From Allobosea sp. OK403 (lineage in GTDB: Bacteria > Pseudomonadota > Alphaproteobacteria > Rhizobiales > Beijerinckiaceae), in the NCBI RefSeq assembly GCF_900113835.1, contig NZ_FOQV01000015.1, positions 1 through 64,000 of the forward strand: DNA of 64,000 nt, read 5' to 3'. A model generated the notes under the pieces. It did no database searches. It was not told the origin of the DNA and saw only the letters and a list, made by a program, of their open reading frames with translations. The position numbers and the translations under genes were made by a program. Numbering within the stretch: the stretch's first letter is position 1; each line of letters begins with the position of its first letter. This document shows, in pieces, positions 7,489-16,501 of the stretch.

Positions 7489-8529
7489 CTATGTGTCCCC
7501 CGCAGGGAACACAAGAACTTCATCCGTCGGAATATCGATGCCAACATCGTCGCCCTCGCGAACCTTCCCGGTGAGCGAGACCCGCGCGAGCAGCGGCCGG
7601 TCGAAGCCCGAGACCGCGAGCAGGACGTGATCGACCTCGCCAAGGAAGCGCCGCGTCACGACACGGCCAGGCAGGCAGAACCCCTTCGGCGTCAATCGGA
7701 TCGCTTGCGGCCGGATGCAGACCACGGCTTGCGCGCCTTCGCCGAGATCGCCCGCCGGAAAGCGCCCCACCGGCGTATCCACCGCGCCGCGCAGGACACG
7801 GCCTTCTATCTCGGTAAAATCGCAGAAGAATCGGGCAGCAAAGAGGCTGTTGGGCTGACGGTAGAGCTGTTCGCCCGTGCCGATCTGGACGATCCGGCCT
7901 GCGCGCATCAGCACGATGCGGTCGGCGATGCGCATCGCATCCTCGGGATCATGCGTCACGATGATCGAGGTCGCCCCGGTTTCCTTGAGCAGCGCCGCCG
8001 TCTCGTCGCGCACCACATCGCGCAGGCGCCGGTCGAGATTGGAGAAGGGTTCGTCCATCAAGAGCACGCCGGGGCGCGGCGCTATGGCCCGGGCCAGCGC
8101 GACGCGCTGCTGCTCGCCACCCGACAACATATGTGGATAAGCCTCGCTGAGATCGGCAAGACCGACGCGGGCGATGGCGCGCAGCGCGGTCGCCTCGGCG
8201 GATCTCTCGTCATAACCGCGCAGGCCGAAGCGAACATTCTCGCGCACGCTCAGATGCGGGAACAGCGCATAGTCCTGGAAGACCAGCCCGACGCCGCGCT
8301 GCTCCGGCTCGACGAAGCCTTGCGGCGAGGACACATCGCTGCCCTCCAGCAGCACGCGCCCGGAACTCGGCCGCTCGACTCCGGCCGCAAGCCTGAGCAG
8401 CGTCGTCTTGCCGCAGCCCGACTGGCCAAGCAGGGCCACGACCTCGCCAGGCTCGATCGACAGGCTGACCTCGCTCAAAGCCGTCACATCGCCGAAGCGC
8501 TGCGTCACCCGGTCGAATCCCAAAGCCAT
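7489..8529 (-). CDS. ABC transporter ATP-binding protein, Fe3+/spermidine-type (FbpC/PotA-like)
   Basis: ATPase subunit of an importer, most like the ferric-iron FbpC group. Starting at the ATG that begins MALGFDRVTQ, it is 346 aa. Walker A is GQSGCGKTT (about 35-43), the signature is LSGGEQQRVALARA, Walker B is VLLMDEP, and the switch His follows in IVTHD. The C-terminal ~110 residues form a TOBE-like regulatory domain. The frame stays open upstream for 66 codons, but that part lies in a family A repeat and resembles no ABC domain, so I chose the internal start. No permease or binding protein is adjacent; it sits between scpB and tatA. The substrate is a guess. Confidence 0.9.
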   Translation of the reverse strand: MALGFDRVTQRFGDVTALSEVSLSIEPGEVVALLGQSGCGKTTLLRLAAGVERPSSGRVLLEGSDVSSPQGFVEPEQRGVGLVFQDYALFPHLSVRENVRFGLRGYDERSAEATALRAIARVGLADLSEAYPHMLSGGEQQRVALARAIAPRPGVLLMDEPFSNLDRRLRDVVRDETAALLKETGATSIIVTHDPEDAMRIADRIVLMRAGRIVQIGTGEQLYRQPNSLFAARFFCDFTEIEGRVLRGAVDTPVGRFPAGDLGEGAQAVVCIRPQAIRLTPKGFCLPGRVVTRRFLGEVDHVLLAVSGFDRPLLARVSLTGKVREGDDVGIDIPTDEVLVFPAGDT

Positions 8530-8631
8530 CGGGATCGCGGCGCCGGCCGTCCCTCGCCTGCCCCAGCTCAGCCAGCGCGCCTTGGTCTCATTCGACGCCA
8601 AAAGATGCTCCACCCTGTCCACCAACCGCTG

Positions 8632-8789
8632 CGTCATTCCGGGCGTAGCCCCCGGGTCCGATCTTCGATCGGCCCAAGGGTAAACTCCGCGAAGACCCGG
8701 AATCCATCGTAGAGCCAGATCCGTCAAAGGATTGGCCCTCCGATGGATTCCGGATCTGCGCCGCTGACGCGGCTTGTCCGGAATGACGG
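8632..8789. repeat. Dispersed palindromic repeat, family A, copy 4
   Basis: Opens CGTCATTCCGGGCGTAG and closes TCCGGAATGACGG. It is longer than other copies because of an extra internal hairpin (GGTCCGATCTTCGATCGGCC). The 284-bp gap between scpB and the ABC gene holds no other feature that I can see. Confidence 0.75.
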
Positions 8790-8813
8790 CACGGGTGGGA
8801 AAGAAACCTCGCC

Positions 8814-9521
8814 CTACTCATCCGCCGTGTGCGGCGGCCCTTCGCCGTCGTCAAGCGGCGTGAAGAGGTCGCCGAGCGGATCCTCGTCGGCGCGCAGATC
8901 CGGATCATCGTCGGGAATCGGCACGGTGAGGTCCTTGGTCAGGCGCCCCTCGATGAAGCCCGAGCCCTTGAGCTCGTCGAGGCCGGGCAGGTCGTCGATG
9001 CGGTCGAGGCCGAAATGGTCGAGGAAACCCGGCGTCGTGCCATAGGTCACCGGCCGCCCGGGCGAGCGCCGGCGGCCACGCAGTCGCACCCAGCCTGCCT
9101 CCAGCAGGATGTCGAGCGTGCCCTTGGCGGTGGCGACGCCGCGAATCTCCTCGATCTCGGCCCGCGTCACCGGCTGGTGATAGGCGATGATCGAGAGCAC
9201 CTCGAGTGCAGCCCGCGACAATTTGCGCGGCGGCTCGGCCTCGGCCGCCAGCAGATAGCCGAGATCGGGCGCAGTGCGGAAGGCGAAGCCGCCTGCGACC
9301 AGGCGCAGATTCACTCCGCGCGGCGCGTAGAGCTCGATCAGATGCTCCAGCACCTGCGCGACATCGACGCCGGCCGGCACCGAGCGCGCCAGTTCCTCGG
9401 CGCTCAACGGCATGGCCGAGGCGAAGAGCAGCGCCTCGACGATGCGTGTCGCCAGAGCCAGCACCTCGGCCTCGCCGCCATCATCCTCCTCGTCGAAATG
9501 CTCGGTCATCGCCACCGTCAT
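8814..9521 (-). CDS. scpB: Segregation and condensation protein B
   Basis: Kleisin-associated subunit of the SMC-ScpAB condensin that organises the chromosome. The 235 residues contain the two winged-helix repeats of the family; the hallmark ALEVLSIIAYHQPVTRAEIEEIRG is seen near the middle, followed by TLDILLEAGWVRLRGRR and the TYGTTPGFLDHFGL segment. The acidic C-terminal tail (DDDPDLRADED) is usual. It starts 7 bp after the scpA stop, so they are one operon. Confidence 0.95.
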   Translation of the reverse strand: MTVAMTEHFDEEDDGGEAEVLALATRIVEALLFASAMPLSAEELARSVPAGVDVAQVLEHLIELYAPRGVNLRLVAGGFAFRTAPDLGYLLAAEAEPPRKLSRAALEVLSIIAYHQPVTRAEIEEIRGVATAKGTLDILLEAGWVRLRGRRRSPGRPVTYGTTPGFLDHFGLDRIDDLPGLDELKGSGFIEGRLTKDLTVPIPDDDPDLRADEDPLGDLFTPLDDGEGPPHTADE

Positions 9522-9528
9522 CGCCCGC

Positions 9529-10356
9529 TCACAACGGCAAAGTCGGCGGCCGCGCCGAGCGGCGGCGCAGATAGAGCGGCGCGAAGGCTTCGTCCTGGCG
9601 CAGATCGAGCGCCCCCTCCTTCACCATCTCCAGCATTGCCGACAGCGCCGAGGCCCTGACGGTCGCCGTCATCTCGCGCGCCGGCAGGCCATGCGAGGTC
9701 ATGTAGCGCGCGAGATAAGGATCGATCGCGGTCCAGTCGCCCGCCTCGCCGACGAGACGCTGCAAGGCCTCGCGCGCCTCGACCAGCGACCAGACGATGC
9801 GGTGGCCGACGGAGATATGGCCCTGGACGCGCCTCTGGCGCTGCTGCGCATAGGCGGAGAGCAGATCGTAGAGTTCGGCTTCCCAGATCGGGCGCGCGCC
9901 CGCCACGATCGGCTCGGGCGCGCCGCGCGCGAAAACATCCTGCCCCAGCAATTCGCGCGAGGCGAGCCGGCGTGACGCCTCGCGGATCGCCTCCAGCCGG
10001 CGCAGGCGCAAAGCGAGCGCGGTGGCGAGGTCGGCCGCGCTCGGCTCCTCGCCCTTGGGCGGCTCGGGCAAGAGCAGGCGTGATTTGAGATAGGCCAGCC
10101 AGGCCGCCATCACGAGATAATCGGCCGCGAGTTCGAGCCTGAGTGCCCGCGCCTGCTCGACGAAGACGAGATATTGCTCGGCCAGGGCCAGGATCGAGAT
10201 GCGGTGCAGATCGACCTTTTGGCGCCGCGCCAGATCGAGCAGCAGGTCGAGCGGACCTTCATAGCCGTCGACATCGACGAGGAGCGCGGGTTCGCTCTCG
10301 CCGCCAGCCTGGTTGCGCCGCGGCTTTTCATCCTCGAATGGCAGTTCAGCGGCCAT
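9529..10356 (-). CDS. scpA: Segregation and condensation protein A
   Basis: Kleisin subunit of the SMC condensin complex. The 275-aa protein has the conserved N-terminal block YEGPLDLLLDLARRQKVDLH, which binds the SMC neck, and a C-terminal winged helix (FLALLELVKEG-type block; here SALSAMLEMVKEGALDLRQDEAFAPLYL, with only part quoted here). It follows nagZ by 50 bp and precedes scpB by 7 bp, the usual nagZ-scpA-scpB order in alphaproteobacteria. Confidence 0.95.
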   Translation of the reverse strand: MAAELPFEDEKPRRNQAGGESEPALLVDVDGYEGPLDLLLDLARRQKVDLHRISILALAEQYLVFVEQARALRLELAADYLVMAAWLAYLKSRLLLPEPPKGEEPSAADLATALALRLRRLEAIREASRRLASRELLGQDVFARGAPEPIVAGARPIWEAELYDLLSAYAQQRQRRVQGHISVGHRIVWSLVEAREALQRLVGEAGDWTAIDPYLARYMTSHGLPAREMTATVRASALSAMLEMVKEGALDLRQDEAFAPLYLRRRSARPPTLPL

Positions 10357-10406
10357 CTGGTCTAGGCCTGCCCCGATCGTCGACCCCGACCGGTAGGTTC
10401 GGCTGT

Positions 10407-11417
10407 TCAGGCGCTCAAGGCAAGCGCGCTTGCAAGCTGCGCCCTCGCTTCATCCACATCCAGAGGCTCGGGCTCGTGCCGGATGCGGGCGAGCGCCATC
10501 GCGGCGCGGCGGCCGCGCGCGCCTGTCATCTCCGGCACGGCGCCGGCGATTGCCATCATCTCCTCCATGATGCCGTGACAATGCAGCACGACATCGACGC
10601 CGGCGCGGATCGCCGCCTTGGCCTTCTCAGCGAATCCGCCCGCGAGCGCCTTCATCGAAATATCATCGGTCATGATCAGACCGTCGAAGCCGAGTTCGCC
10701 GCGCATGATCTCGCGGACGATCGTCTTCGACACTGTCGCCGGATGTTTCGGGTCCAGTGCGGTGAAGACGACATGGGCCGTCATCGCCATCGGCATGTCG
10801 GCGAGATGCCGGAAGGGGCGGAAATCGCTCGCCCGCAATTCCGCCAGCGAGGCCTCGACCACCGGCAGGTCATGATGGCTGTCGGCCTTGGCGCGGCCAT
10901 GGCCGGGCATGTGCTTGATCACCGGCAGCACGCCGCCCGCGATCAGCCCCTCGGCCGCCGCCCGGCCGAGCCGCGCGATCATGTCGGGCTCATGCGCATA
11001 GGCGCGGTTGCCGATGACGTCGTGGCTGCCGGCGACGGGAACGTCGAGCACCGGCAGGCAATCGACATCGATGCCGACGGATTTCAGGTCATGCGCCATC
11101 AACCGCGCCGAAAGCCGCACGATTTCACGCTGCTGCACGGGATCATTGATACCCAGGAACGCTCGCGCCGGCGGGTAGGCCGGCCAATGCGGCGGCCCCA
11201 TGCGCTGGACCCGGCCGCCCTCCTGGTCGATCAGGATCGGCGCGTGCCAGCCGACGGTCTCACGCATCTGCGCCGTCAGGGCCGCGACCTGCTCGGGCGA
11301 TTGCGTGTTGCGCTTGAACAGGATGAAGCCCCAGGGCCGCGCCTCCCGGAAGAAGGCGCGCTCGTCCTGGGTCAGGCTCGTGCCGAGGCAGCCGGCGATG
11401 AAGGCGCGTGAGGTCAT
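10407..11417 (-). CDS. nagZ: Beta-N-acetylhexosaminidase (GH3)
   Basis: Cytosolic muropeptide-recycling enzyme that removes N-acetylglucosamine from anhydro-muropeptides. From the ATG at 11417 it has 336 residues, the usual short NagZ length. The GH3 signature KHMPGHGRAKADSHHDLP holds the catalytic His/Asp loop, and the nucleophile Asp is in GLIMTDDISMKAL. A longer frame exists upstream, but the internal start fits family N termini (SRAFIAGCLG). It is upstream of scpA on the same strand; a family B repeat separates it from the next gene. Confidence 0.94.
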   Translation of the reverse strand: MTSRAFIAGCLGTSLTQDERAFFREARPWGFILFKRNTQSPEQVAALTAQMRETVGWHAPILIDQEGGRVQRMGPPHWPAYPPARAFLGINDPVQQREIVRLSARLMAHDLKSVGIDVDCLPVLDVPVAGSHDVIGNRAYAHEPDMIARLGRAAAEGLIAGGVLPVIKHMPGHGRAKADSHHDLPVVEASLAELRASDFRPFRHLADMPMAMTAHVVFTALDPKHPATVSKTIVREIMRGELGFDGLIMTDDISMKALAGGFAEKAKAAIRAGVDVVLHCHGIMEEMMAIAGAVPEMTGARGRRAAMALARIRHEPEPLDVDEARAQLASALALSA

Positions 11418-11459
11418 GTGACTGGGGTAGGAAGCGGCGCGGGCGCGGTCAAGCGCGCC

Positions 11460-11547
11460 CGTTATTGCGAGGAGCACAAGCGACGAAGCAACCCCGGGGG
11501 ACGTGGCGCAAACACACCTGGATTGCTTCGCTACGCTCGCAATGACG
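11460..11547. repeat. Dispersed palindromic repeat, family B, copy 1
   Basis: An imperfect inverted repeat with arms of the ATTGCGAG...GAAGCAA and GATTGCTTCGC...CGCAATGACG type. Cleaner copies are at 27865-27943 and 37546-37625. It lies between nagZ and the TRAP binding-protein gene. Confidence 0.75.
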
Positions 11548-11561
11548 GCCTGCAGGCCTTC

Positions 11562-12659
11562 TCAGCGCATCTGTGCCGACATCTGGGCGTTGAAGGCGTC
11601 GAAAGGCAGCTCGGCGATGCGGAACCAGAGCTGCTCCTTCTTCCAGTAGGGCAGGAACGAATCATAGAAGGTCTTGAAGGCCGGGTTGCTCGCGGCAAGC
11701 TCGCCATAAAGCGCGAAGGCCTCCTTGAACGCCGCCAGCATCACCTCCTGCGGGAAGGGGCGCAATTCGGCGCCAGCCGCTGCCAGCCGCAACAGGGCGT
11801 CGGGATTGCCATGGTCGTATTTGGCCACGCACAAGGCGTTGGCCTCCGAGCAGGCGGCTTCAAGCGCGGCCTTGTAGGCTGGCGGCAGATCGTTCCACTT
11901 GTCGAGGTTGGCGATGAAGCTGACATTGGCGCAGCCCTCCCAGAACCCCGGATAGTAGTAGTATTTCGCCACGCGCTGGAAACCGAGCTTTTCATCGTCG
12001 AGCGGGCCGGAAAACTCGACGGCGTCGAGCGTACCGCGTTCAAGAGCCGGATAGATGTCGCCGCCGGCGATCTGCTGCGGCACGACGCCGAGCCGCGCCA
12101 TGATGCGCCCACCGAGGCCCGCAATGCGGAACTTCAGCCCCTTCAGGTCTTCGAGCGTCTTGATCTCCTTGCGGAACCAGCCGCCCATCTGGGCGCCGGT
12201 GTTGCCCGAAGGGATCGTGTAGCAATTATAGCCCTTCATGAAGGCGCGGCACAGTTCGAGCCCGCCGCCCTGGTAGAGCCAGGCGTTCTGCTGGCGCGTA
12301 TTGAAGCCGAAGGGCAGCGAGGTCTCGAAGCCGAAGGCCGGGTCCTTGCCGATATAAAAGCTCGACAGCGTATGGCTGCACTCGACCGTGCCGTTCTGGA
12401 CGGCGTCGAGCGCCTGCAGGCCGGGCACGATCTCGCCGGGTGCGAAGACCTGGATCTGGAACTGATTGTCGGTGAGCTCGCCGACGCGCTTGGCGACCTG
12501 CGTGCTGAGGCCATAGAGCGTGTCCAGGCTCTTGGGATAGCTCGAGGTCAGGCGCCAGCTGACCTTGGGCTGCGACTGGGCGATAGCGGGAGCGGCGATG
12601 GCTGTGCCACCGACTGCAGCGCCCGTGCCTGCAGCCTTGACGAATGTACGACGATCCAT
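11562..12659 (-). CDS. TRAP transporter substrate-binding protein (DctP/TakP-like) with Tat signal
   Basis: Periplasmic binding protein of a TRAP transporter, most like the TakP group that binds 2-oxo acids or related carboxylates. The N terminus has a twin-arginine signal (DRRTFVKAAGTGAA...AIAQ, cleavage near residue 28). The mature part carries the TRAP hallmarks FRIAGLGGRIMARLGVVPQQ and IYPALERGTLDAVEFSGP, and the conserved Arg that holds the carboxylate lies in this first block. The 365-aa length is normal. No DctQ or DctM membrane gene is adjacent, so it is an orphan that must pair with a distant permease. Export would use the Tat system encoded 4 kb away. Confidence 0.9.
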   Translation of the reverse strand: MDRRTFVKAAGTGAAVGGTAIAAPAIAQSQPKVSWRLTSSYPKSLDTLYGLSTQVAKRVGELTDNQFQIQVFAPGEIVPGLQALDAVQNGTVECSHTLSSFYIGKDPAFGFETSLPFGFNTRQQNAWLYQGGGLELCRAFMKGYNCYTIPSGNTGAQMGGWFRKEIKTLEDLKGLKFRIAGLGGRIMARLGVVPQQIAGGDIYPALERGTLDAVEFSGPLDDEKLGFQRVAKYYYYPGFWEGCANVSFIANLDKWNDLPPAYKAALEAACSEANALCVAKYDHGNPDALLRLAAAGAELRPFPQEVMLAAFKEAFALYGELAASNPAFKTFYDSFLPYWKKEQLWFRIAELPFDAFNAQMSAQMR

Positions 12660-12820
12660 GGGTTTCCTCGGTCTCTTGTGTCGCTTGGAATTCTTGTCTC
12701 GCGCCCTGCCCTCACCCCGGCCAAGACATGCGCAAGCTGGGCCGCGACGCTACCCGCACTGGGCCCGCGCTTGAACCCCAACCATGCGGTAGTGTCATGC
12801 GCCGCAGGCCGAACGGAAAA

Positions 12821-12852
12821 GCCGCCGGCAGCGATAGGGCGCTGCCGGCGGC
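12821..12852 (-). terminator. Strong terminator after the SPOR-domain gene
   Basis: A perfect 12-bp stem (GCCGCCGGCAGC / GCTGCCGGCGGC) with an 8-nt loop is followed on the minus strand by TTTTCCG and on the plus strand by TCTTTATT. It lies between the SPOR gene and the TRAP gene and can work in both directions. Confidence 0.85.
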
Positions 12853-12922
12853 TCTTTATTAGGTCAGGCGTTATGCGACGGCTGAATCCCGCTCAGCTCT
12901 GGCCCGCTCAGTTCCTGCTCGC

Positions 12923-14590
12923 TCAGTTCTTGGCGATGAAGCACTGGCCGCCAGCCGTCTGCAGTTGCGTGCACATGGCCGTGGCGTCATCGCGCGAATA
13001 GGGGCCGACGCGCAGGCGGTAGACGGTCTTGCCGCCGGCGAGTTCGGTCTTGCGCACGATCGGCGCCTGGCCGCCCAGCTGATCGGGATATTTGCGCTGC
13101 AGCGCCGAGAAGGTAGCGCGCGCTTCCGCCTCGCTGCCGGGCGCGCCGAGCTGCACCGCGAAATCGCCGGTGCCGGCGCGGATCGCGGCCGTGGCCGGAG
13201 CAGCATTCGTCGTAGCCGGAGCGGCGCTGGCGACGCGCAGCGGCGGCGTGGTCGCGGGTGCCGGCGTCGCGACGCGTTCCTGCACTTTCGCGGCTTCGGG
13301 CGTCGTGGCAGGGCGCGGGCGCGGCTGGTTGTTGGCCGCCGTCGCGTTCGGATTGCTCGCGGCAGGCGCGGTGAGCTTGGTGGGGGCCGAACCCGTGACC
13401 GACGGCGATACGGCGTTGATATTGCCGTTGCCGTTCGCGCCGGGAGGTGGCGCGGGCGTGCCGTCGGGCCGGATCGCGACGGTGCGCACGCGGCGCGGCT
13501 CGCCCAGACCCGGAACGGCAGGTCCCGGCATCAACGCCGGCTCGGCCGGCGTCGCGCTGCGCTCGGGCACGGCAGGAGCGTTCGCCAGCGGGTTGGTCGT
13601 GCCGGAGGTGTCAGTGCCGCCGGTGACCACGGAGGAACCGGGGCCGGGCAGGACGACACGCGCCGGCATGCTCCGCGCTGCCTGCTGGACGTCGACCGGC
13701 TGTTCCTCGCGGCTGACCACCTGGGTCTGGGTCGAGGGAGCCTGTCCGACCTTTTCGTAGATCTGCTTGTTCTGGTTGGGAATCTCGGTGCCGCCGGGAT
13801 TGGTCGGCTCGACCTTGGTCGGGCCGCGATCGGCGTTGATCACCAGCGGCGATCCGTCCTTGTTGGCCGGGCTGGACGAACGGAAGAACGACGCGCCGGC
13901 GACGCCGACGATGCCGATGACGGCGACCGAGGCCAGCAGCCATAGGCCCTTGCGCGAACGGCGCGGCTCGAGATCGGGCGCATCGTCCTCCGCCATCATC
14001 GGCCGCTCGGCCGGCTCGGACATGGCTGGCTGGCTGTAGCCGCCGGACTGCTCATAGGCATAAGAATAGCCGCCGGCCTCCTGATCGAGGTCGCGCGGCA
14101 CATCAGCCACGCCCTGCACCGAAGCAGGCCGCTGATAGCTCTGCGGTTCCGGCAGGTGGAAGTCATGCTCTTCGGGCTCGTCGTAATGCTCGTCAGCAAC
14201 AGGCGCGGGTGCCGGGGCCGTCGCCGGCCGAGCAACGTCGGTGCGCCGCAGCAGCGCCTCGAATTCGTCAAGCGCACCGCGCAGCTCCGCCGGAGGAGCA
14301 GAGCTCTCGGGCTTCGGCGGAACCGGAGCGGGCGCGAAGGAGGGCTCCTGCCGCGGCGGCTGCCAGGACTGCGCCGGCTGTTGCCAGGACTGTACCGGCT
14401 GCGGCACGGCTGCCGGCTGGCCGCGATGGGCGAAGATATCCTTCAGCGGATCGTCCTGCCCGACGATGCGCGTCAATTCCGCGAGCGGATCCGTGGCTTG
14501 GCCGGGCTTGGGCGCCTGGGCCGCGCCGCGAAGCTGACGCTCGAGATCTTCGAGGTCGAGGGCGAAACGGTTTCTAGCGGGCTCACTCAT
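12923..14590 (-). CDS. SPOR-domain cell-envelope protein
   Basis: Probable inner-membrane division protein that binds denuded septal peptidoglycan. From the ATG beginning MSEPARNRFALDLEDLERQLRG it has 555 residues. There is a charged cytoplasmic region, one membrane helix near residues 215-235 (GLWLLASVAVIGIVGVAGASFF), a long Pro/Ala/Thr-rich periplasmic linker and a C-terminal SPOR domain (about 480-555: FAVQLGAPGSEAEARATF ... VYRLRVGPYSRDDA). The architecture and the position between argS and nagZ are conserved in alphaproteobacteria. The frame extends 18 codons further upstream, but the chosen start matches family N termini. Confidence 0.88.
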   Translation of the reverse strand: MSEPARNRFALDLEDLERQLRGAAQAPKPGQATDPLAELTRIVGQDDPLKDIFAHRGQPAAVPQPVQSWQQPAQSWQPPRQEPSFAPAPVPPKPESSAPPAELRGALDEFEALLRRTDVARPATAPAPAPVADEHYDEPEEHDFHLPEPQSYQRPASVQGVADVPRDLDQEAGGYSYAYEQSGGYSQPAMSEPAERPMMAEDDAPDLEPRRSRKGLWLLASVAVIGIVGVAGASFFRSSSPANKDGSPLVINADRGPTKVEPTNPGGTEIPNQNKQIYEKVGQAPSTQTQVVSREEQPVDVQQAARSMPARVVLPGPGSSVVTGGTDTSGTTNPLANAPAVPERSATPAEPALMPGPAVPGLGEPRRVRTVAIRPDGTPAPPPGANGNGNINAVSPSVTGSAPTKLTAPAASNPNATAANNQPRPRPATTPEAAKVQERVATPAPATTPPLRVASAAPATTNAAPATAAIRAGTGDFAVQLGAPGSEAEARATFSALQRKYPDQLGGQAPIVRKTELAGGKTVYRLRVGPYSRDDATAMCTQLQTAGGQCFIAKN

Positions 14591-14686
14591 GGCATGATCC
14601 ATTCCAGCGCGGGCCGAGGCGACGAATGGAACGCCGAACCTCACGCGCGGTCAAATTGACCTTGTGCGCGCTGCCGGAAGGTTCCG

Positions 14687-16462
14687 TCAGCGCATCTCTT
14701 CCGGCGCCGCTACACCCGCGACTGCCAGACCGGAAGCAAGAACGCTGCGCACCGCATGCACGAACGCCAATCTCGCTTCCGTCGACTTTCGATCAGTTTG
14801 ATTAACGAACCGTAATTGCGGCGAGTCTTTGCCCTTGTTCCAAAGCGAGTGGAAGGCGCTCGCCAGCTCGTGCACGAAAAAGGCCACCCGATGCGGCTCA
14901 TGCGCCAGGGCTGCACCCTCGATCATCCTGGGATAGGCCGCGATCATCTTGACGATGCCGATCTCGGCTTCGTCGGTGAGCATAGCGAGATCCGCTTGAG
15001 CCATCTTGGCGGGCAACAGATCGAGATCGGGAAAGGCCTCGCGCGCCTGCCGGAAGATCGAGGCGCAGCGCGCATGCGCGTACTGGACATAGAAGACCGG
15101 ATTGTCCTTCGACTGCTCGACGACCTTGGCGAGATCGAAGTCGAGCGTCGCGTCGTTCTTGCGGAAGATCATCATGAAGCGCACCGCATCGCGGCCGACC
15201 TCGTCGATCACCTCACGCAGCGTGACGAAATCGCCGGAGCGCTTCGACATGCGCACCTGCTCGCCATTGCGCAGCAGCCGGACGAGCTGGCAGAGCTTGA
15301 CGTCAAGGGCCCCGGCCCCGCCGGTCACCGCCTTCACAGCCGCCTGCATGCGCTTGACGTAGCCGCCATGGTCGGCGCCCCAGACGTCGATCATCTCGGT
15401 GAAGCCACGCGTGAACTTGGAGCGGTGATAGGCGATGTCGTTGGCAAAATAGGTGTAGCTGCCGTCCGACTTCAAAATCGGCCGGTCGACATCGTCGCCG
15501 AACTGGGTGGCGCGGAACAGGGTCTGCTCGCGATCCTCCCAATCCTCGTCCTTCTGGCCCTTGGGCGGCGGTAGGCGGCCCTCATAGATCAGGTCGCGGG
15601 CGCGCAGATCCGCGATCGTCTCGGCCACCGCGTCGAGATTGCCGTCGACCTTCTGCAGCGAGCGCTCGGAGAAGAAGACGTCGTGGACGACGCCGAGCGC
15701 CGCGAGATCGTCGCGGATCATCGCCATCATGCCGTCGATCGCGACCGCACGGACGAGCGGCAGCCACTCGGATTCGGGCTTCGTCAGCAAGGCGTCGCCA
15801 TGCGCCTTGGCCAGCGTCTGCCCGACGGAGACGAGATAGTCGCCGGGATACAAGCCCTCGGGGATCTCGCCGATCGTCTCGCCCAGCGCCTCGCGGTAGC
15901 GCAGGAAGGCGGAGCGGGCGAGCACATCGACCTGCGCGCCGGCATCGTTGATGTAATATTCCCGCGCCACGTTGTGACCGGCGAAAGCCAGCACATTGGC
16001 GAGCGAATCACCGAAGACCGCACCGCGGCCATGGCCGACATGCATCGGCCCGGTCGGATTGGCCGAGACATATTCGACATTGATCCTCGGCTCGGGCTTG
16101 AACGCGCCCCGGCCGTAATCAAGCCCGGCCTCGACCGCGCTCTTGAGGATCGCGGTGAAGATCGCCGGCTGCAGCGTCAGGTTGATGAAGCCCGGCCCGG
16201 CGATCTCGGTCTTGACGATCGTTTCGTCGCTGGCGAGTTCCTCGCAGATCAATTGCGCCAGCGCGCGCGGATTGGTGCCCGCCTCCTTGGCCAGCACCAT
16301 CGCGGCATTGGTCGCAAGGTCGCCATGGGCTGCATCCCTGGTCGGCTCGACCACGACCCGGCCGAGATTGAGCCCGGCGGGAAGCACACCACGCTCGGAC
16401 AAGCGCGCCAGCGCGGCGTTGACGCGGGCGGAATAGGTCTCGAACAGGTTCATCGCGGTCAT
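14687..16462 (-). CDS. argS: Arginyl-tRNA synthetase
   Basis: Class I synthetase that charges tRNA-Arg. The 591-aa protein has the HIGH-type motif HVGHGRG after SANPTGPM, and the KMSKS-equivalent RMSKRSG. The C-terminal anticodon-binding domain includes the usual DALRB block ending in VLASGLAVAGVAAPEEM. An in-frame ATG nine bases downstream (MNLFETY) resembles homologue starts and may be the true one. It sits between dgt (39 bp upstream) and the SPOR gene. Confidence 0.96.
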   Translation of the reverse strand: MTAMNLFETYSARVNAALARLSERGVLPAGLNLGRVVVEPTRDAAHGDLATNAAMVLAKEAGTNPRALAQLICEELASDETIVKTEIAGPGFINLTLQPAIFTAILKSAVEAGLDYGRGAFKPEPRINVEYVSANPTGPMHVGHGRGAVFGDSLANVLAFAGHNVAREYYINDAGAQVDVLARSAFLRYREALGETIGEIPEGLYPGDYLVSVGQTLAKAHGDALLTKPESEWLPLVRAVAIDGMMAMIRDDLAALGVVHDVFFSERSLQKVDGNLDAVAETIADLRARDLIYEGRLPPPKGQKDEDWEDREQTLFRATQFGDDVDRPILKSDGSYTYFANDIAYHRSKFTRGFTEMIDVWGADHGGYVKRMQAAVKAVTGGAGALDVKLCQLVRLLRNGEQVRMSKRSGDFVTLREVIDEVGRDAVRFMMIFRKNDATLDFDLAKVVEQSKDNPVFYVQYAHARCASIFRQAREAFPDLDLLPAKMAQADLAMLTDEAEIGIVKMIAAYPRMIEGAALAHEPHRVAFFVHELASAFHSLWNKGKDSPQLRFVNQTDRKSTEARLAFVHAVRSVLASGLAVAGVAAPEEMR

Positions 16463-16501
16463 TCTTGGCGGTGGTTCGTGCTGGCAGGGAAGCGCCCGGC
16501 C

